54,129 nucleotides of DNA from Clostridia bacterium (GCA_017621695.1 JAGASP010000120.1:1-54129); one strand, 5' to 3'; shown: positions 1 to 8,981, counted from the stretch's first letter. Notes: generated by a model from the letters alone, not told the origin. Translations and numbers: made by a program.

Positions 1-162
1 ACTCTATTGGCGAGAGAGCCGTGAGGAAGTTTTTCGTCAGATGATACAATTTTTCGCACGCGTAGTAGAGCTACGCGAAGGGAAAATCGCTTTCGCAAGC
101 GAAAGCGTGAAATATGACGGAAAAGTTACCACGGATTCTCCATCAAGAGAGTTTTTAGAGGT
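1..162 (+). mobile_element. MITE-like dispersed element, copy 1 (left end cut by window)
   Basis: This stretch is nearly identical, in opposite orientation, to 25346-25499. Its right end is the 15-base terminal repeat AGAGTTTTTAGAGGT (148-162). The left end starts inside the matching inverted repeat (ACTCT), so about 10 bases lie outside the window. It carries no coding capacity. Relative to the other copy it has an extra small hairpin (CGCTTTCG/CGAAAGCG, around 89-108). Terminal inverted repeats, small size and lack of a gene are what non-autonomous elements look like; the mobilising enzyme is unknown. Confidence 0.7.
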
Positions 163-294
163 GACCTGTTGTCCTTAACGGAGAATTGGGAAGAATAAAA
201 GTAGATACGAGACTTTTATAAGGACATTTACAAATTTCGGCAGAGAGATTGTTTTCTCTGCCGATTTGTGCTATCATGGAGTGGGTGATGAAAT

Positions 295-822
295 ATGAAT
301 AGAGAAAAAGAATTGCCAAAAAGAAAACGTTTAAGATTAAAAAATTTCGATTACAGTACGCCCGGTGCATATTTTATAACAATATGTACGCATAACAGAA
401 AGTGTACGCTGTCCCGTGTCGTAGGGGCGATTCACGAATCGCCCGAAACAAAATTGACGGATTATGGGAAAATTCTAAACGAAATCATACAGAATATTCC
501 CGAACGGCATAAGGCAACCATAGATATGTATGTTATTATGCCGAATCATATTCATTTTATCATCATAATAACCGATGACGAAGAGTTGCGGGCGATTCGT
601 GAATCGCCCCTACGAGGTCGGTCCATTATTTCAAAGGTCATTGGGTATATCAAAATGAATGCGTCTAAAGAGATACATTGTCAATATGGAGATGCCACAA
701 TATGGCAACGCGGTTTTCACGATCACGTCATTCGTGATCGGCAAGATTACGAAAAAATTGCAAAATATATTGACGAGAATCCGCTAAGGTGGAAATATGA
801 TTGCTTCTATGCGGAGGAATAA
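295..822 (+). CDS. REP-associated tyrosine transposase (RAYT, Y1_Tnp/IS200-like)
   Basis: A 175-residue protein of the HUH-type, single-tyrosine REP-associated transposases, which nick single-stranded DNA at REP hairpins. Visible marks are the N-terminal RLKNFDYSTPGAYFITICT block (about 14-32), the HUH metal-binding pair in NHIHFI (His85, His87), a candidate catalytic Tyr118 in VIGYIK, and the family C-terminus WQRGFHDHVIR (137-147) and ENPLRW (161-166). Length is normal for the family. Oddly, two GTAG-headed REP hairpins lie inside the reading frame, giving VGAIHESPE (43-51) and RAIRESPLR (99-107); these segments look like in-frame insertions relative to the usual family pattern. Whether the protein is still active is unknown. 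The start has only a modest upstream GGTGATG; an alternative start is not obvious. Confidence 0.9.
   Translation: MNREKELPKRKRLRLKNFDYSTPGAYFITICTHNRKCTLSRVVGAIHESPETKLTDYGKILNEIIQNIPERHKATIDMYVIMPNHIHFIIIITDDEELRAIRESPLRGRSIISKVIGYIKMNASKEIHCQYGDATIWQRGFHDHVIRDRQDYEKIAKYIDENPLRWKYDCFYAEE
419..445 (+). repeat. REP hairpin inside the RAYT gene, copy 1
   Basis: GTAG head at 421-424 followed by a hairpin with arms GGGCGATT/AATCGCCC. It forms a perfect 27-base inverted repeat with 589-615. It has the classical REP layout (GTAG tetranucleotide at the foot of a palindrome) and translates in frame within the transposase. Confidence 0.85.
589..615 (-). repeat. REP hairpin inside the RAYT gene, copy 2 (inverted)
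   Basis: Exact reverse complement of 419-445. The GTAG head reads on the minus strand (CTAC at 610-613). The two copies face each other 143 bases apart, like a BIME pair, but within coding sequence. Confidence 0.85.
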
Positions 823-891
823 TAGGTATGAGCTTCGCCCGAGGTCTTTGTATTACAAATGCGAAATTTGCGATAAATCAGGTGGTGTGAT

Positions 892-1407
892 ATGAAGTGC
901 GGAATATGTATATGTGGTCTTAACGGTAGCGGAAAAACAACGCTTGCTGGAGCGCTCGCCAAAGAATTGAATTTTAAGCACATGGATGTAGAACACTATT
1001 ATTTTATATCTGCGGATATTCCGTATTCATCACCCAAAACACGTGAAGAAGTTGAATGGTTACTTTTGGAAGATATCAAGCAAAACCCCTGCTTTGTTTT
1101 CTCGGCCGTTAACGGTAATATGACAGAAGAAATAAACGAATATTATAACATAGTGATTTATCTTGATGTGCCTTGGGATATCCGTATGAAACGGATACGA
1201 CAGAGGGCCATTGATAAATTTGGAGAGAGAGTTCTGCCTGGCGGAGATATGTACGAGCAAGAAGAAGCGTTCTTTGCTTATGCAGAAAAAAGATCTCCCG
1301 ATAAAATTGAAAATTGGTTAAAAACATTGCAGTGTAAAGTCGTTCGCCTTGATGGAACAAAACCTATACACGAAAATGTTCAGATTATAAAAGACTCCCT
1401 TGTGTGA
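892..1407 (+). CDS. P-loop NTPase, adenylate/shikimate kinase-like
   Basis: A 171-residue soluble protein that opens with a Walker A motif, GLNGSGKTT (about 9-17), after a hydrophobic beta strand, as in small nucleoside-monophosphate-type kinases and AAA_17/AAA_18 ATPases. A beta strand IVIYLDVPWDIRMKRIRQR (about 87-105) resembles the LID-proximal region where arginines contact phosphates. The substrate cannot be told from the sequence. It follows the RAYT gene by about 70 bases and ends in an intrinsic terminator whose left arm overlaps the last codons. Start chosen at ATG 892, preceded by AGGTGGTGTGAT. It is probably a cytoplasmic phosphotransferase of unknown target. Confidence 0.8.
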   Translation: MKCGICICGLNGSGKTTLAGALAKELNFKHMDVEHYYFISADIPYSSPKTREEVEWLLLEDIKQNPCFVFSAVNGNMTEEINEYYNIVIYLDVPWDIRMKRIRQRAIDKFGERVLPGGDMYEQEEAFFAYAEKRSPDKIENWLKTLQCKVVRLDGTKPIHENVQIIKDSLV

Positions 1408-1425
1408 AGTAGGAGTCTTTTCTTT
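1389..1425 (+). terminator. Intrinsic terminator overlapping the NTPase 3' end
   Basis: Arms AAAAGACTCC (1389-1398) and GGAGTCTTTT (1412-1421), with the stop codon of the NTPase gene in the loop, followed by a T-rich run. Confidence 0.75.
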
Positions 1426-1446
1426 AGCCGTTTCATATGCTGATAA

Positions 1447-1502
1447 AAATAAAGTTCCCGCCAACCGTTTGATTGATTGGTCTGCGGGAACTTTTTATTT
1501 TG
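1447..1502. terminator. Bidirectional terminator between NTPase and glnN
   Basis: Arms AAAGTTCCCGC (1451-1461) and GCGGGAACTTT (1484-1494) with T-rich tails on both strands. It sits between convergent genes and probably serves both. Confidence 0.75.
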
Positions 1503-1579
1503 TGATTTTTCCGATAAGAACATCACGCTTTTAGTCTGTGATGTTTGATTTTTTCGAATATCGGGAGTTTTTGAAAACT

Positions 1580-3676
1580 TTACTGCTGATACGTCATTTC
1601 TCCGTACGTCGGCAAAGGCCACAGCTCGGAAGGCATGAGGGTCTCCATCTCGTCCACGGGTGCGCGGAGAGATGCCATGGCGGGAATGACCTTGTCGCGG
1701 AAGGCGCAGGCTACGGCATGAGCATCTCCTGCGGCGGCAGCCTCGCGGTCAGCCTGACGAAGCGCCTCTACCGCGCGGAAGGCCTTGGCGTTCAGAGTAG
1801 ACAGACGGGTGATCAGCTCCTTTTCAAGGATGATAGCCTCGTCTCCGCAGACCTTCTGCTTGTCAGCAGCCGTCTTGGAAAGTTGTCCAAGGTAAGTTTC
1901 TACGGCAGGGATGATCTGACGGGATGCCAAGATGATCATGGTCTGCGCCTCGATGTTGAGCACCTTGGCGTAGTTTTCCATCATGATCTCCTGACGGGAG
2001 CGGAGCTCCACCTCGCTGAGAACCCCAAATTTTTCAAACAGGGCAATATTTTTGGGATCGGTCAAGGTCTCGCAGGCCTCCACGGTGGTGCGGAGATTGA
2101 GCAATCCGCGGCGGGCGGCCTCTGCCGTCCATTCGGCGGAATAACCGTTGCCGTTGAAGATGATGCGCTTGTGGTTTTTAAACGTCTCACGGATGACCTC
2201 GGATACAGCTGCAGAGAAATCCTCCGCACCCTCCAGGCGGTCAGCCATGTCACACAAAACCTTGGCAACCGTGGTATTCAAAACAATATTGGGAAGTGCA
2301 ATATTCTGCGACGAGCCCAGTGAACGGAACTCAAACTTGTTGCCCGTAAACGCGATGGGTGACGTGCGGTTGCGGTCGGTGGTGTCCTTGCGGAAGGTAG
2401 GCACCGAGGGAATGCCCAGATTCATGGTGTGCGCGGCGTGCTTGGCATAGTCCACACCCTCTACGATGGAATCGATGATCTCGTCCAGCTCTTCACCGAG
2501 AAAGAGAGAAATGATGGCGGGCGGTGCTTCGTATCCACCCAGACGGTGATCGTTGCCGGGGTAAGCGACCGACATACGGTAAAGATCCTGATACTCGTCC
2601 ACCGCGCGGACAATGGCGGCCAAAAGCAGCAAAAACAGGGTGTTTTCCCGGGGATTTTTGCCGGGCTTGACCAAATTGCGGCCGTCATCGGTAGAGAGCG
2701 ACCAGTTGTTGTGCTTACCCGAGCCGTTGACACCCGCATAGGGCTTTTCGTGGAGCAGGCAGACCATCCCGTATTTTTCGGCAGTCAGCTTCATGTACTC
2801 CATGGTGAGCAGATTCTGGTCTACGGCCATGTTGGTGGTGGCATAAACGGGTGCCAGCTCATGCTGAGAGGGCGCAGCCTCGTTGTGCTCGGTCTTGGCG
2901 TTGACACCCAGCGTCCACAGCACCTCATCCAGCTCCTTCATAAACGCGGCTACCTTGGGCTTGATGGGGCCGAAATAGTGGTCATCCATCTCCTGTCCCT
3001 TGGGCGCAGGTGCGCCAAAGAGAGTGCGGCCGCAATAGAGAAGATCCTTGCGACCTTCAAAGTATTCTTTTTTGATGAGGAAATACTCCTGCTCAGCGCC
3101 CACGGTGGTGGTCACGCGTCTCGTCGTTGTGTCCCCGAACAGGCGGAGAATGCGTAGTGCCTCACGGCTGATGGCATCCATGGAGCGGAGGAGCGGGGTC
3201 TTGGTGTCCAGCGCTTCGCCCGTGTAGGAGCAGAACGCCGTAGGGATATAGAGCGTGCGATCCTTGACAAAGGCATAAGACGCAGGATCCCACGCGGTGT
3301 AGCCACGCGCCTCAAAGGTGGCACGCAAGCCGCCCGAGGGGAAGGAGGACGCATCGGGCTCGCCCTTGATGAGCTCCTTGCCCGAGAATTCCATGACCAC
3401 GCGGTCACCGGGGATGGGTGCAATAAAGGCATCGTGCTTTTCGGCGGTCACGCCTGTGAGGGGCTGGAACCAGTGGGTATAGTGGGTCGCACCCTTTTCA
3501 ATTGCCCAGTCCTTCATGGCGTTGGCCACAACGTCGGCGATGGCAGGGTCGATGGTACCGCCCGTAGCAATGGTCTTGGTAAGAGACTTGTAGACCTCAC
3601 GGGGGAGGCGCTGACGCATGACCTCGTCGTTAAATACCATACTGCCAAACAGCTCGGGAATATTCTTGACAGACAT
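1580..3676 (-). CDS. glnN: Glutamine synthetase type III
   Basis: A 698-residue ATP-dependent glutamate-ammonia ligase of the GSIII class, the long (about 700-residue) dodecameric form found in Bacteroidota and many Clostridia, not the 440-470-residue GSI. Recognisable parts are the N-terminal FGSMVFND block, the THWFQPLTG segment, the glutamate/metal-binding EQEYFLI region, [10 protein letters not shown] (nucleotide and substrate site), and [17 protein letters not shown] near the C-terminal part of the catalytic barrel. The start is placed at ATG 3676 because GAAAGGGAAAGC lies just upstream; an ATG 24 bases earlier lacks a good ribosome site. A perfect-spacing sigmaA promoter lies at 3761-3789. 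It is monocistronic, ending at the terminator 1447-1502. Role: cytoplasmic ammonium assimilation. Confidence 0.97.
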   Translation of the reverse strand: MSVKNIPELFGSMVFNDEVMRQRLPREVYKSLTKTIATGGTIDPAIADVVANAMKDWAIEKGATHYTHWFQPLTGVTAEKHDAFIAPIPGDRVVMEFSGKELIKGEPDASSFPSGGLRATFEARGYTAWDPASYAFVKDRTLYIPTAFCSYTGEALDTKTPLLRSMDAISREALRILRLFGDTTTRRVTTTVGAEQEYFLIKKEYFEGRKDLLYCGRTLFGAPAPKGQEMDDHYFGPIKPKVAAFMKELDEVLWTLGVNAKTEHNEAAPSQHELAPVYATTNMAVDQNLLTMEYMKLTAEKYGMVCLLHEKPYAGVNGSGKHNNWSLSTDDGRNLVKPGKNPRENTLFLLLLAAIVRAVDEYQDLYRMSVAYPGNDHRLGGYEAPPAIISLFLGEELDEIIDSIVEGVDYAKHAAHTMNLGIPSVPTFRKDTTDRNRTSPIAFTGNKFEFRSLGSSQNIALPNIVLNTTVAKVLCDMADRLEGAEDFSAAVSEVIRETFKNHKRIIFNGNGYSAEWTAEAARRGLLNLRTTVEACETLTDPKNIALFEKFGVLSEVELRSRQEIMMENYAKVLNIEAQTMIILASRQIIPAVETYLGQLSKTAADKQKVCGDEAIILEKELITRLSTLNAKAFRAVEALRQADREAAAAGDAHAVACAFRDKVIPAMASLRAPVDEMETLMPSELWPLPTYGEMTYQQ

Positions 3677-3760
3677 ATTGCTTTCCCTTTCGTATATCAT
3701 TTGTGTGGATCAAGAGAGTTTTTTGAGGGGAGCTCAAACACTTCCGCATTTTACATGGGC

Positions 3761-3789
3761 ATTATAAACCAAAATTCGGCATTTGTCAA
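3761..3789 (-). promoter_or_regulatory. SigmaA promoter of glnN
   Basis: On the minus strand TTGACA (3789-3784), 17-base spacer, TATAAT (3766-3761). Both hexamers are consensus; the 5' leader is about 85 bases. Confidence 0.8.
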
Positions 3790-3829
3790 GGGATGTTGCG
3801 CGCCCACACAAAAAAAGTTGTCGCAGAAC

Positions 3830-3858
3830 TTGACGAATCCCTTGTTTTATGGTACAAT
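3830..3858 (+). promoter_or_regulatory. SigmaA promoter of the membrane redox operon
   Basis: TTGACG (3830-3835), 17-base spacer, TACAAT (3853-3858), about 40 bases ahead of the start at 3900; divergent from the glnN promoter. Confidence 0.75.
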
Positions 3859-3899
3859 AGAATGAATATATTTTCCCGTTTAGGAGAAAGGAAACCGAT

Positions 3900-4754
3900 A
3901 TGACCGAAAAAAATAAAAAAATCATATATCTGGTGTACGGCATCGTCCAGTCACTCCTACTCCTGGTCTGCGGTATCGTGCTCATTTGTTCCGCGTTGCA
4001 TATCTATGACGGCGGCGAGGGCACGTATTCCCGTGAAACCGTGACGGCCGCTCTCAAAAGCATTGCGATTCCTCTGATCTTGTGCGCTGTCTGCATCGTT
4101 GCAGGCGGTATTTTGACGTTGGTTCTCCCCCGCGATGCCAAAAAGCCGCGCGGAGAAATGCATCCCGCCGCCGCCATCAAGCGCATGAGTGCGCGGGTGG
4201 ATACCGAAAGCTGCCCCAAAGCTGTCAAAGCTCTCATCAAAAAAGAGCATACCCTCCGCTTGATCTCTGTGGTGGTTGCCGCGGTGGTATGCGTTGCTGT
4301 CGCCGTACCTTGCTGTATCTACCTCTTTGACCTGTCTCATTTTGACGACATCGGAGAAGGGCTGACCGAGGATATCGTCTCCGCGATGAACTTTGTCATT
4401 CCCGCCGCATTGCTGGGACTGTTGGCCATCGGGGTAACGACCTATGCGTGCTATGATAGCTTGAAGAGAGAGTTGACGCTGACGAAATTTGCCGCCAAGA
4501 AGTTTTCCAATAAGGACAAGTCCGCTACCGCCTCTCAAACGGCGGAGCCCCGAAATCCTCTGCAGAAGCTGACCCAAAAAATCCACCTGCTCGTGGCTAC
4601 GAAAAAGCGCAGAACCATTGCGCTATGGTTGGTTCGCGGCGGTGTTCTGCTGGTTGCCGTTGTGTTCATTTTGCTGGGTATTTTCAATGACGGCATGAAC
4701 GACGTTCTGCAAAAGGCCATCCGCATTTGCACCGAGTGCATCGGTCTCGGCTAA
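3900..4754 (+). CDS. Membrane protein with C-terminal CD1871A-type CXXC tail
   Basis: A 284-residue membrane protein with about five predicted helices (about 9-31, 54-75, 118-141, 160-184, 238-262). Its last 45 residues match the pattern of the small CD1871A family: one helix, an NDGMNDVLQKA-like amphipathic stretch and a terminal CTEC (Cys277, Cys280) followed by IGLG. In that family the short protein stands alone next to a 4Fe-4S membrane protein; here it is fused to a larger, unrecognised N-terminal membrane part, and the next gene is exactly such a 4Fe-4S protein, 9 bases downstream. The CXXC pair may relay thiol electrons at the membrane; that is inference from context. Ribosome site AGGAGAAAGG precedes ATG 3900. 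Confidence 0.8.
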   Translation: MTEKNKKIIYLVYGIVQSLLLLVCGIVLICSALHIYDGGEGTYSRETVTAALKSIAIPLILCAVCIVAGGILTLVLPRDAKKPRGEMHPAAAIKRMSARVDTESCPKAVKALIKKEHTLRLISVVVAAVVCVAVAVPCCIYLFDLSHFDDIGEGLTEDIVSAMNFVIPAALLGLLAIGVTTYACYDSLKRELTLTKFAAKKFSNKDKSATASQTAEPRNPLQKLTQKIHLLVATKKRRTIALWLVRGGVLLVAVVFILLGIFNDGMNDVLQKAIRICTECIGLG

Positions 4755-4763
4755 GGAGGGAAC

Positions 4764-6443
4764 ATGAAAAAATTCAAAGCATGGTGCGCAAAGCACCTCC
4801 CCACCAAGCGCCGCTGGATCCAACTCTATGCCGCGCTCCTGTTCAATGCCCAGCTCAAGGGCTTTGCAACGGGAAATATCTATAAGGGCTCTCTGAAAAA
4901 CATCTGCACCCCCGGCCTCAACTGTTATTCCTGTCCGGGTGCGTCGGGTGCCTGCCCCCTCGGCTCTTTGCAAAACTCCCTGTCCGAAAGCAGCCACACC
5001 CTGCCCTTCTACGTGTTCGGCGTGATCGCGCTCTACGGCCTGCTCTTTGGCCGCTGGATCTGCGGTTTCCTCTGCCCCTTCGGCCTCATCCAGGAGCTTT
5101 TGCATAAGATCCCCACGCCCAAGCTCAAGAAAAACAAGGTGACACGGGTGCTCTCCTGGTTCAAGTACGTGGTGCTGGCCGTGTTCGTCTTCATCATTCC
5201 CTTCATGTATATGTTCCGGGATTTCCCTCTGCCCGCGTTCTGTAAGTACATATGCCCCGCCGGTACCCTGGAGGGCGCGATGGGTCTGCTTGCAAACAAG
5301 GTCAATGACAGTATGTTCGGTATGCTGGGCCCGCTGTTTACCTGGAAGTTCTTACTCATGGTCAGCATTCTTGTGACCTGTGTGTTCATTTTCCGTATGT
5401 TCTGCCGTTTCATCTGCCCGCTGGGTGCCTTGTACGGACTTTTCAACAAGTTCGCGCTGGTCGGCGTAAAGCTGGAAAAAGAAAAGTGCACCGACTGCGG
5501 TCTCTGTGTCAGCAAATGTCAAATGGACATCCGCCACGTTGGAGATCACGAATGTATCAACTGCGGCGAATGCATCTCGGTCTGCCCCACCAAGGCCATC
5601 CAATGGAAGGGCTCCAAGTGGGTACTTCCCGAAAATGAGATCCCCGATACCACAGGCATGAGTGCCGAGGAGGAAAACGAAATCATGCGCCAGACAGAAG
5701 AAAGAAATCAAAAGATCGCCAAGCGCAACAGGATCATCAAGACCGTTGTGGGTATTGCCATGATCGCCACGCTGGCTTGCACGCTGGTCTATTGTAATTT
5801 CATTGATGTAGAAAAGGAACCCGAAAAGAATCCCTCCACCGAAGATATTTTTGAGGAAGACGAGGAGGATAAGGAAACAAAGGATCCCAACGAGACCCTG
5901 GCTCCCGGCGAGACCGAACCCCCCAAGCTGGAGCTTCCCAAGGGTGTCGAGGTCGGCAATATCTGTATGGGTGCCAAGCTTCCCTACGTTGAGGGCGACG
6001 AATCCTTCAGCATCAGCAAGAAGACCGACAAGATCACCGTCCTCAATTTCTGGGGAACCTGGTGCGGCCCCTGTAAGGCAGAGCTTCCCTATTTTGATCA
6101 GATCGCATCCGAATATGCCGACAGCGTGCAGATCGTGACCATCCACTCGGATTACGGCCTGGACAAAGCGCCTCAGTATATAGAGGAGAATTATCCCGAC
6201 TCCAAGATGATCTTTACCTATGACGCAAACGACGCGTATTACAACCTGCTCGTCAAGGGCTCGGCATGGCCGACCACCGTCATTCTGGATCAGAACGGTG
6301 TGATCCTCAACAAAACCGTCGGTAAGATGGAATATGAGACGCTCAAAGCCATCATCAATACCGTACAGGCAAATGAAACCCCCACCGATAAGGCAGGCTA
6401 CGACGCGTTGATCGCGTTGATCGAAGCCGCGGCCAAGGGTTGA
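4764..6443 (+). CDS. Polyferredoxin membrane protein fused to TlpA-like thioredoxin
   Basis: A 559-residue fusion. The N-terminal part is a NapH/RnfB-like membrane iron-sulfur protein: NCYSCPGASGACPLG (about 53-67), CGFLCPFG (about 96), CKYICPAG, CRFICPLG, each placed at helix ends. Two ferredoxin motifs follow, CTDCGLCVSKC and CINCGECISVC (about 241-271). One more helix (about 322-340) and an acidic, Pro/Thr-rich linker lead to a thioredoxin fold with WCGPC (about 432) and a cis-Pro SAWPTT segment. Topology suggests electrons pass from cytoplasmic iron-sulfur centres across the membrane to an outside thioredoxin that reduces disulfides. Gene spacing of 9 bases and ribosome site AAGGAGGG make it co-transcribed with the CXXC membrane protein. 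The partners and final substrate are unknown. Confidence 0.9.
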   Translation: MKKFKAWCAKHLPTKRRWIQLYAALLFNAQLKGFATGNIYKGSLKNICTPGLNCYSCPGASGACPLGSLQNSLSESSHTLPFYVFGVIALYGLLFGRWICGFLCPFGLIQELLHKIPTPKLKKNKVTRVLSWFKYVVLAVFVFIIPFMYMFRDFPLPAFCKYICPAGTLEGAMGLLANKVNDSMFGMLGPLFTWKFLLMVSILVTCVFIFRMFCRFICPLGALYGLFNKFALVGVKLEKEKCTDCGLCVSKCQMDIRHVGDHECINCGECISVCPTKAIQWKGSKWVLPENEIPDTTGMSAEEENEIMRQTEERNQKIAKRNRIIKTVVGIAMIATLACTLVYCNFIDVEKEPEKNPSTEDIFEEDEEDKETKDPNETLAPGETEPPKLELPKGVEVGNICMGAKLPYVEGDESFSISKKTDKITVLNFWGTWCGPCKAELPYFDQIASEYADSVQIVTIHSDYGLDKAPQYIEENYPDSKMIFTYDANDAYYNLLVKGSAWPTTVILDQNGVILNKTVGKMEYETLKAIINTVQANETPTDKAGYDALIALIEAAAKG

Positions 6444-6457
6444 GACAATCAAATCAA

Positions 6458-6502
6458 AAAATGCGTATGATACACGGTTTGTGTATCATACGCATTTTGT
6501 TT
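6458..6502. terminator. Bidirectional terminator
   Basis: Perfect 18-base arms 6458-6475 and 6481-6498 with a 5-base loop and T/A-rich tails on both sides, between the convergent redox operon and the oxidoreductase gene. Confidence 0.85.
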
Positions 6503-6520
6503 TCATAAGTAACAGATCGA

Positions 6521-7579
6521 TCAGAACTTCAGATCCACGTCTACGGGCATACCCGTGCGGTCAGACTCAAAGGCGGCCTCCATGATGCGCATATCCACCA
6601 TCATCTGGTGATGGGTGACGATCTGCTCACACTCGCCGTCAATGGCGCGCACCCAGTTGCGGTAGTAATCGTGCACGTCGGAAGCAGGCTGAGGAATGGA
6701 CTTTTCGGAGATAGACTGCTCGTTTCTGGGAGCCATGGTCTTGGTGATACCGGCGGCGGTGACCACGGGCACCACTTCCTTCTCGTTGTAGTTGTGGCAC
6801 CAGACCACGCGGGCAGGCTGACCCCAATCGGGAATGATGGCCGAGCCGTCACGACCCGTCATATAGAAGCGGGTCAGGCCGATGAAGTTGGAGGTACCGA
6901 CCTCCACGTGAACCGTGAGATCATCCTCAAAGTACATTTCCAGCTTGAAGCCGTCGTCTACCAGCTCATTGGTGATATGGTCGCACTTGCACCATATCTT
7001 TTTGAGACGCTTGTCGGTGACGATACCCATGATCTGGTCAATGAGGTGAATACCCCAGTCCAGTATCATGCCGCCACCCTGCTCGGGAAGCTGCCGCCAG
7101 TCACCGGGGATACCGCGAGAACCGTGCACGCGGGATTCAATGTGATGAATGGGGCCAAGCTCGCCGCTTTGGTAAATATCACGCATGACAAGGAACTCAC
7201 CGTCCCAACGGCGGTTCTGGTGTACCGTAAACAGCTTGCCTGCGGCGTTTGCTGCATCGATCATCTCCTGCAGATCAGCGGAAGAGAGGGTCACAGGCTT
7301 TTCGGAGATAACGTGCTTGCCTGCGGCCAAAGCCTTGAGCGCCAGAGGCTTGTGCATATCGTTAGGGGTCGCTATGGTGACGAAATCAATGGCGGGATCA
7401 GCGAGAAGCTGCTCAAGGGAAGCATACGCATGAATTCCCTTGGACTCTGCCAAAGCACATCTTTCGGGTTTAATATCATAAATACCCATCAGATTGACGA
7501 CATCACTGTTTTTGAGAAAATCTCCGTGCCAGCTACCCATGCCGCCGTAACCGATGATTGCTGCATTTTTCTTTGTCAT
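6521..7579 (-). CDS. Gfo/Idh/MocA-family NAD(P)-dependent oxidoreductase
   Basis: A 352-residue cytoplasmic dehydrogenase. The N-terminal Rossmann fold shows GYGGMG (10-15) for dinucleotide binding and the family EKP motif (93-95), whose lysine is the usual catalytic base. The C-terminal alpha/beta domain has DWGIHLID (174-181), with the histidine normally in the active site. Members act on sugars, inositols or related polyols; the substrate here is not visible. No transporter or sugar gene is adjacent, so context does not help. Ribosome site AAAGGAAAG precedes ATG 7579, and a promoter lies at 7657-7685. It is convergent with the redox operon and divergent from the ZIP transporter gene. Confidence 0.93.
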   Translation of the reverse strand: MTKKNAAIIGYGGMGSWHGDFLKNSDVVNLMGIYDIKPERCALAESKGIHAYASLEQLLADPAIDFVTIATPNDMHKPLALKALAAGKHVISEKPVTLSSADLQEMIDAANAAGKLFTVHQNRRWDGEFLVMRDIYQSGELGPIHHIESRVHGSRGIPGDWRQLPEQGGGMILDWGIHLIDQIMGIVTDKRLKKIWCKCDHITNELVDDGFKLEMYFEDDLTVHVEVGTSNFIGLTRFYMTGRDGSAIIPDWGQPARVVWCHNYNEKEVVPVVTAAGITKTMAPRNEQSISEKSIPQPASDVHDYYRNWVRAIDGECEQIVTHHQMMVDMRIMEAAFESDRTGMPVDVDLKF

Positions 7580-7656
7580 GATGGTCTTTCCTTTCTTTTG
7601 AGCGTCCGGGCGGGCGTTCTTATAAAGATCCTCCTTTTTTCTGCGGAGTTACCCAT

Positions 7657-7685
7657 ATTATACAGCACATTTTTAAAAAATGCAA
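7657..7685 (-). promoter_or_regulatory. Promoter of the Gfo/Idh/MocA gene
   Basis: Minus strand TTGCAT (7685-7680), 17-base spacer, TATAAT (7662-7657). Confidence 0.65.
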
Positions 7686-7857
7686 GGCCTTTGATGCAAA
7701 ATATCAATTTTTTTCCTGCCGCCCAAAAAAGTCTCTACAGATTCTTTTCACACATAATTCGACAAAACATATACTTGCTATTAAGTACACCGTTTCGTAT
7801 GTATACGGTGCCGCTTTCAACTTTTTGCCGCCCTGTGGCGGAGGAATGGAGACTCTG

Positions 7858-8655
7858 ATGGATCACACCGCTCTATACGCTTTACTTGCCACCCTCGGCA
7901 CTTGGGCCGTCACGGCGCTGGGTGCGGCAACCGTAATATTTTTCAAATATCCTTCTCAAAAAATCATGAATCTCACGCTGGGATTTGCATCGGGCGTTAT
8001 GATTTCGGCGGCCTATTGGTCTTTGCTTGCTCCGGCCATTGAAAAAGCCGAAGGAGCTTCTCTCCCGCCCTACGCCGTCGTGACGCTTGGGTTTCTTTTT
8101 GGCGGAATTTTCATGTGGGGTACAGATAAAATCATAAGTCTGATACGCCGCAAGGAAAACACCCAAAGCCGAGCGGAAATATCCAAAAGAAACCGCATTT
8201 TCATGTCGGTCTTTTCTATCACCCTGCACAATATCCCGGAAGGGCTGGCCATCGGCGTGGCCTTTGGAGCTCTGCAGCATCAAATGACTCCCGAGGGCAT
8301 GATGGGCGCGGCTACGCTGGCACTGGGGATTGGACTGCAAAACTTTCCCGAGGGTGCGGCGGTCTCTCTCCCGTTGCGCCGCGAGGGATATTCACGCAAA
8401 AAGAGCTTTTTGATTGGACAATCCTCGGGGATCGTGGAGCCCATTGCCGGGGTTTTGGGGGCAATTCTTGTGGTATTTTCCGAGGCCATTCTCCCATATG
8501 CGCTGGCATTTGCGGCGGGAGCTATGATCTTGGTAGCCGTGCACGAGCTCATTCCCGAGTGTCAATCCGAACGGGAAAAACACCCTTATCTTGCCACCAT
8601 GGGCATTCTTTTCGGCTTTGCCGCCATGATGCTGCTTGACGTGATGCTGGGGTAG
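7858..8655 (+). CDS. ZIP-family divalent metal transporter
   Basis: A 265-residue membrane protein of the ZIP (zinc/iron permease, ZupT-like GufA) group, moving zinc, iron or manganese into the cytoplasm. The metal-site helices are visible as HNIPEGLAIGVAFG and NFPEGAAVSLPL, with HELIPE near the C-terminus; about eight helices are predicted. The loop after the third helix carries charged residues (RRKENTQSRAE) rather than a long His-rich stretch. Start placed at ATG 7858 (MDHTAL) because GGAG lies 6 bases upstream; ATGs at 7825 and 7846 have worse spacing. An imperfect inverted repeat (ACACCGT/ACGGTG, about 7787-7810) upstream could be an operator, but no known metal box was recognised. Confidence 0.9.
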   Translation: MDHTALYALLATLGTWAVTALGAATVIFFKYPSQKIMNLTLGFASGVMISAAYWSLLAPAIEKAEGASLPPYAVVTLGFLFGGIFMWGTDKIISLIRRKENTQSRAEISKRNRIFMSVFSITLHNIPEGLAIGVAFGALQHQMTPEGMMGAATLALGIGLQNFPEGAAVSLPLRREGYSRKKSFLIGQSSGIVEPIAGVLGAILVVFSEAILPYALAFAAGAMILVAVHELIPECQSEREKHPYLATMGILFGFAAMMLLDVMLG

Positions 8656-8890
8656 GTCTTTGAAGAAAGTTTTTCGATTACAAGAGAAAAATTATGTGTC
8701 CCTTCTCTTGCAATCTTGAGAAATATATGGTATACTTATTTTGTATAAAATATGGGGTAAAAATTTTTAAATTGTTGTTTGCCGCAGTGCGGCGGCCAAT
8801 ATCGCGTGACACTCTCCGTGACGGAAGTGTATCACCCGACAAGAGGTTGGTCTTAAAAATTGTTGTTTAGCGGAGAATTAACGAAAACCC

Positions 8891-8916
8891 GTAGGGGCGG
8901 ATTCCATATCCGCCCG
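8891..8916 (+). repeat. REP hairpin, pair A left
   Basis: GTAG head then hairpin arms GGGCGGAT/ATCCGCCC; exact 26-base inverted repeat of 8956-8981. Confidence 0.85.
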
Positions 8917-8955
8917 TTCCCTCTAAAGATCCATACTTATCAATGGTTTTTATAT

Positions 8956-8981
8956 CGGGCGGATATGGAATCCGCCCCTAC
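8956..8981 (-). repeat. REP hairpin, pair A right
   Basis: Perfect reverse complement of 8891-8916, with 39 bases between them; a BIME-like pair. Confidence 0.85.

Noticed and set aside
3703..3732. Remnant of the MITE-like element (CAAGAGAGTTTTTTGAGG)
   Set aside because: Only about 15 bases resemble the element end; too short and imperfect to call.
7787..7810. Metal-responsive operator upstream of the ZIP gene
   Set aside because: The ACACCGT/ACGGTG repeat is imperfect and matches no known Zur, Fur or MntR box.
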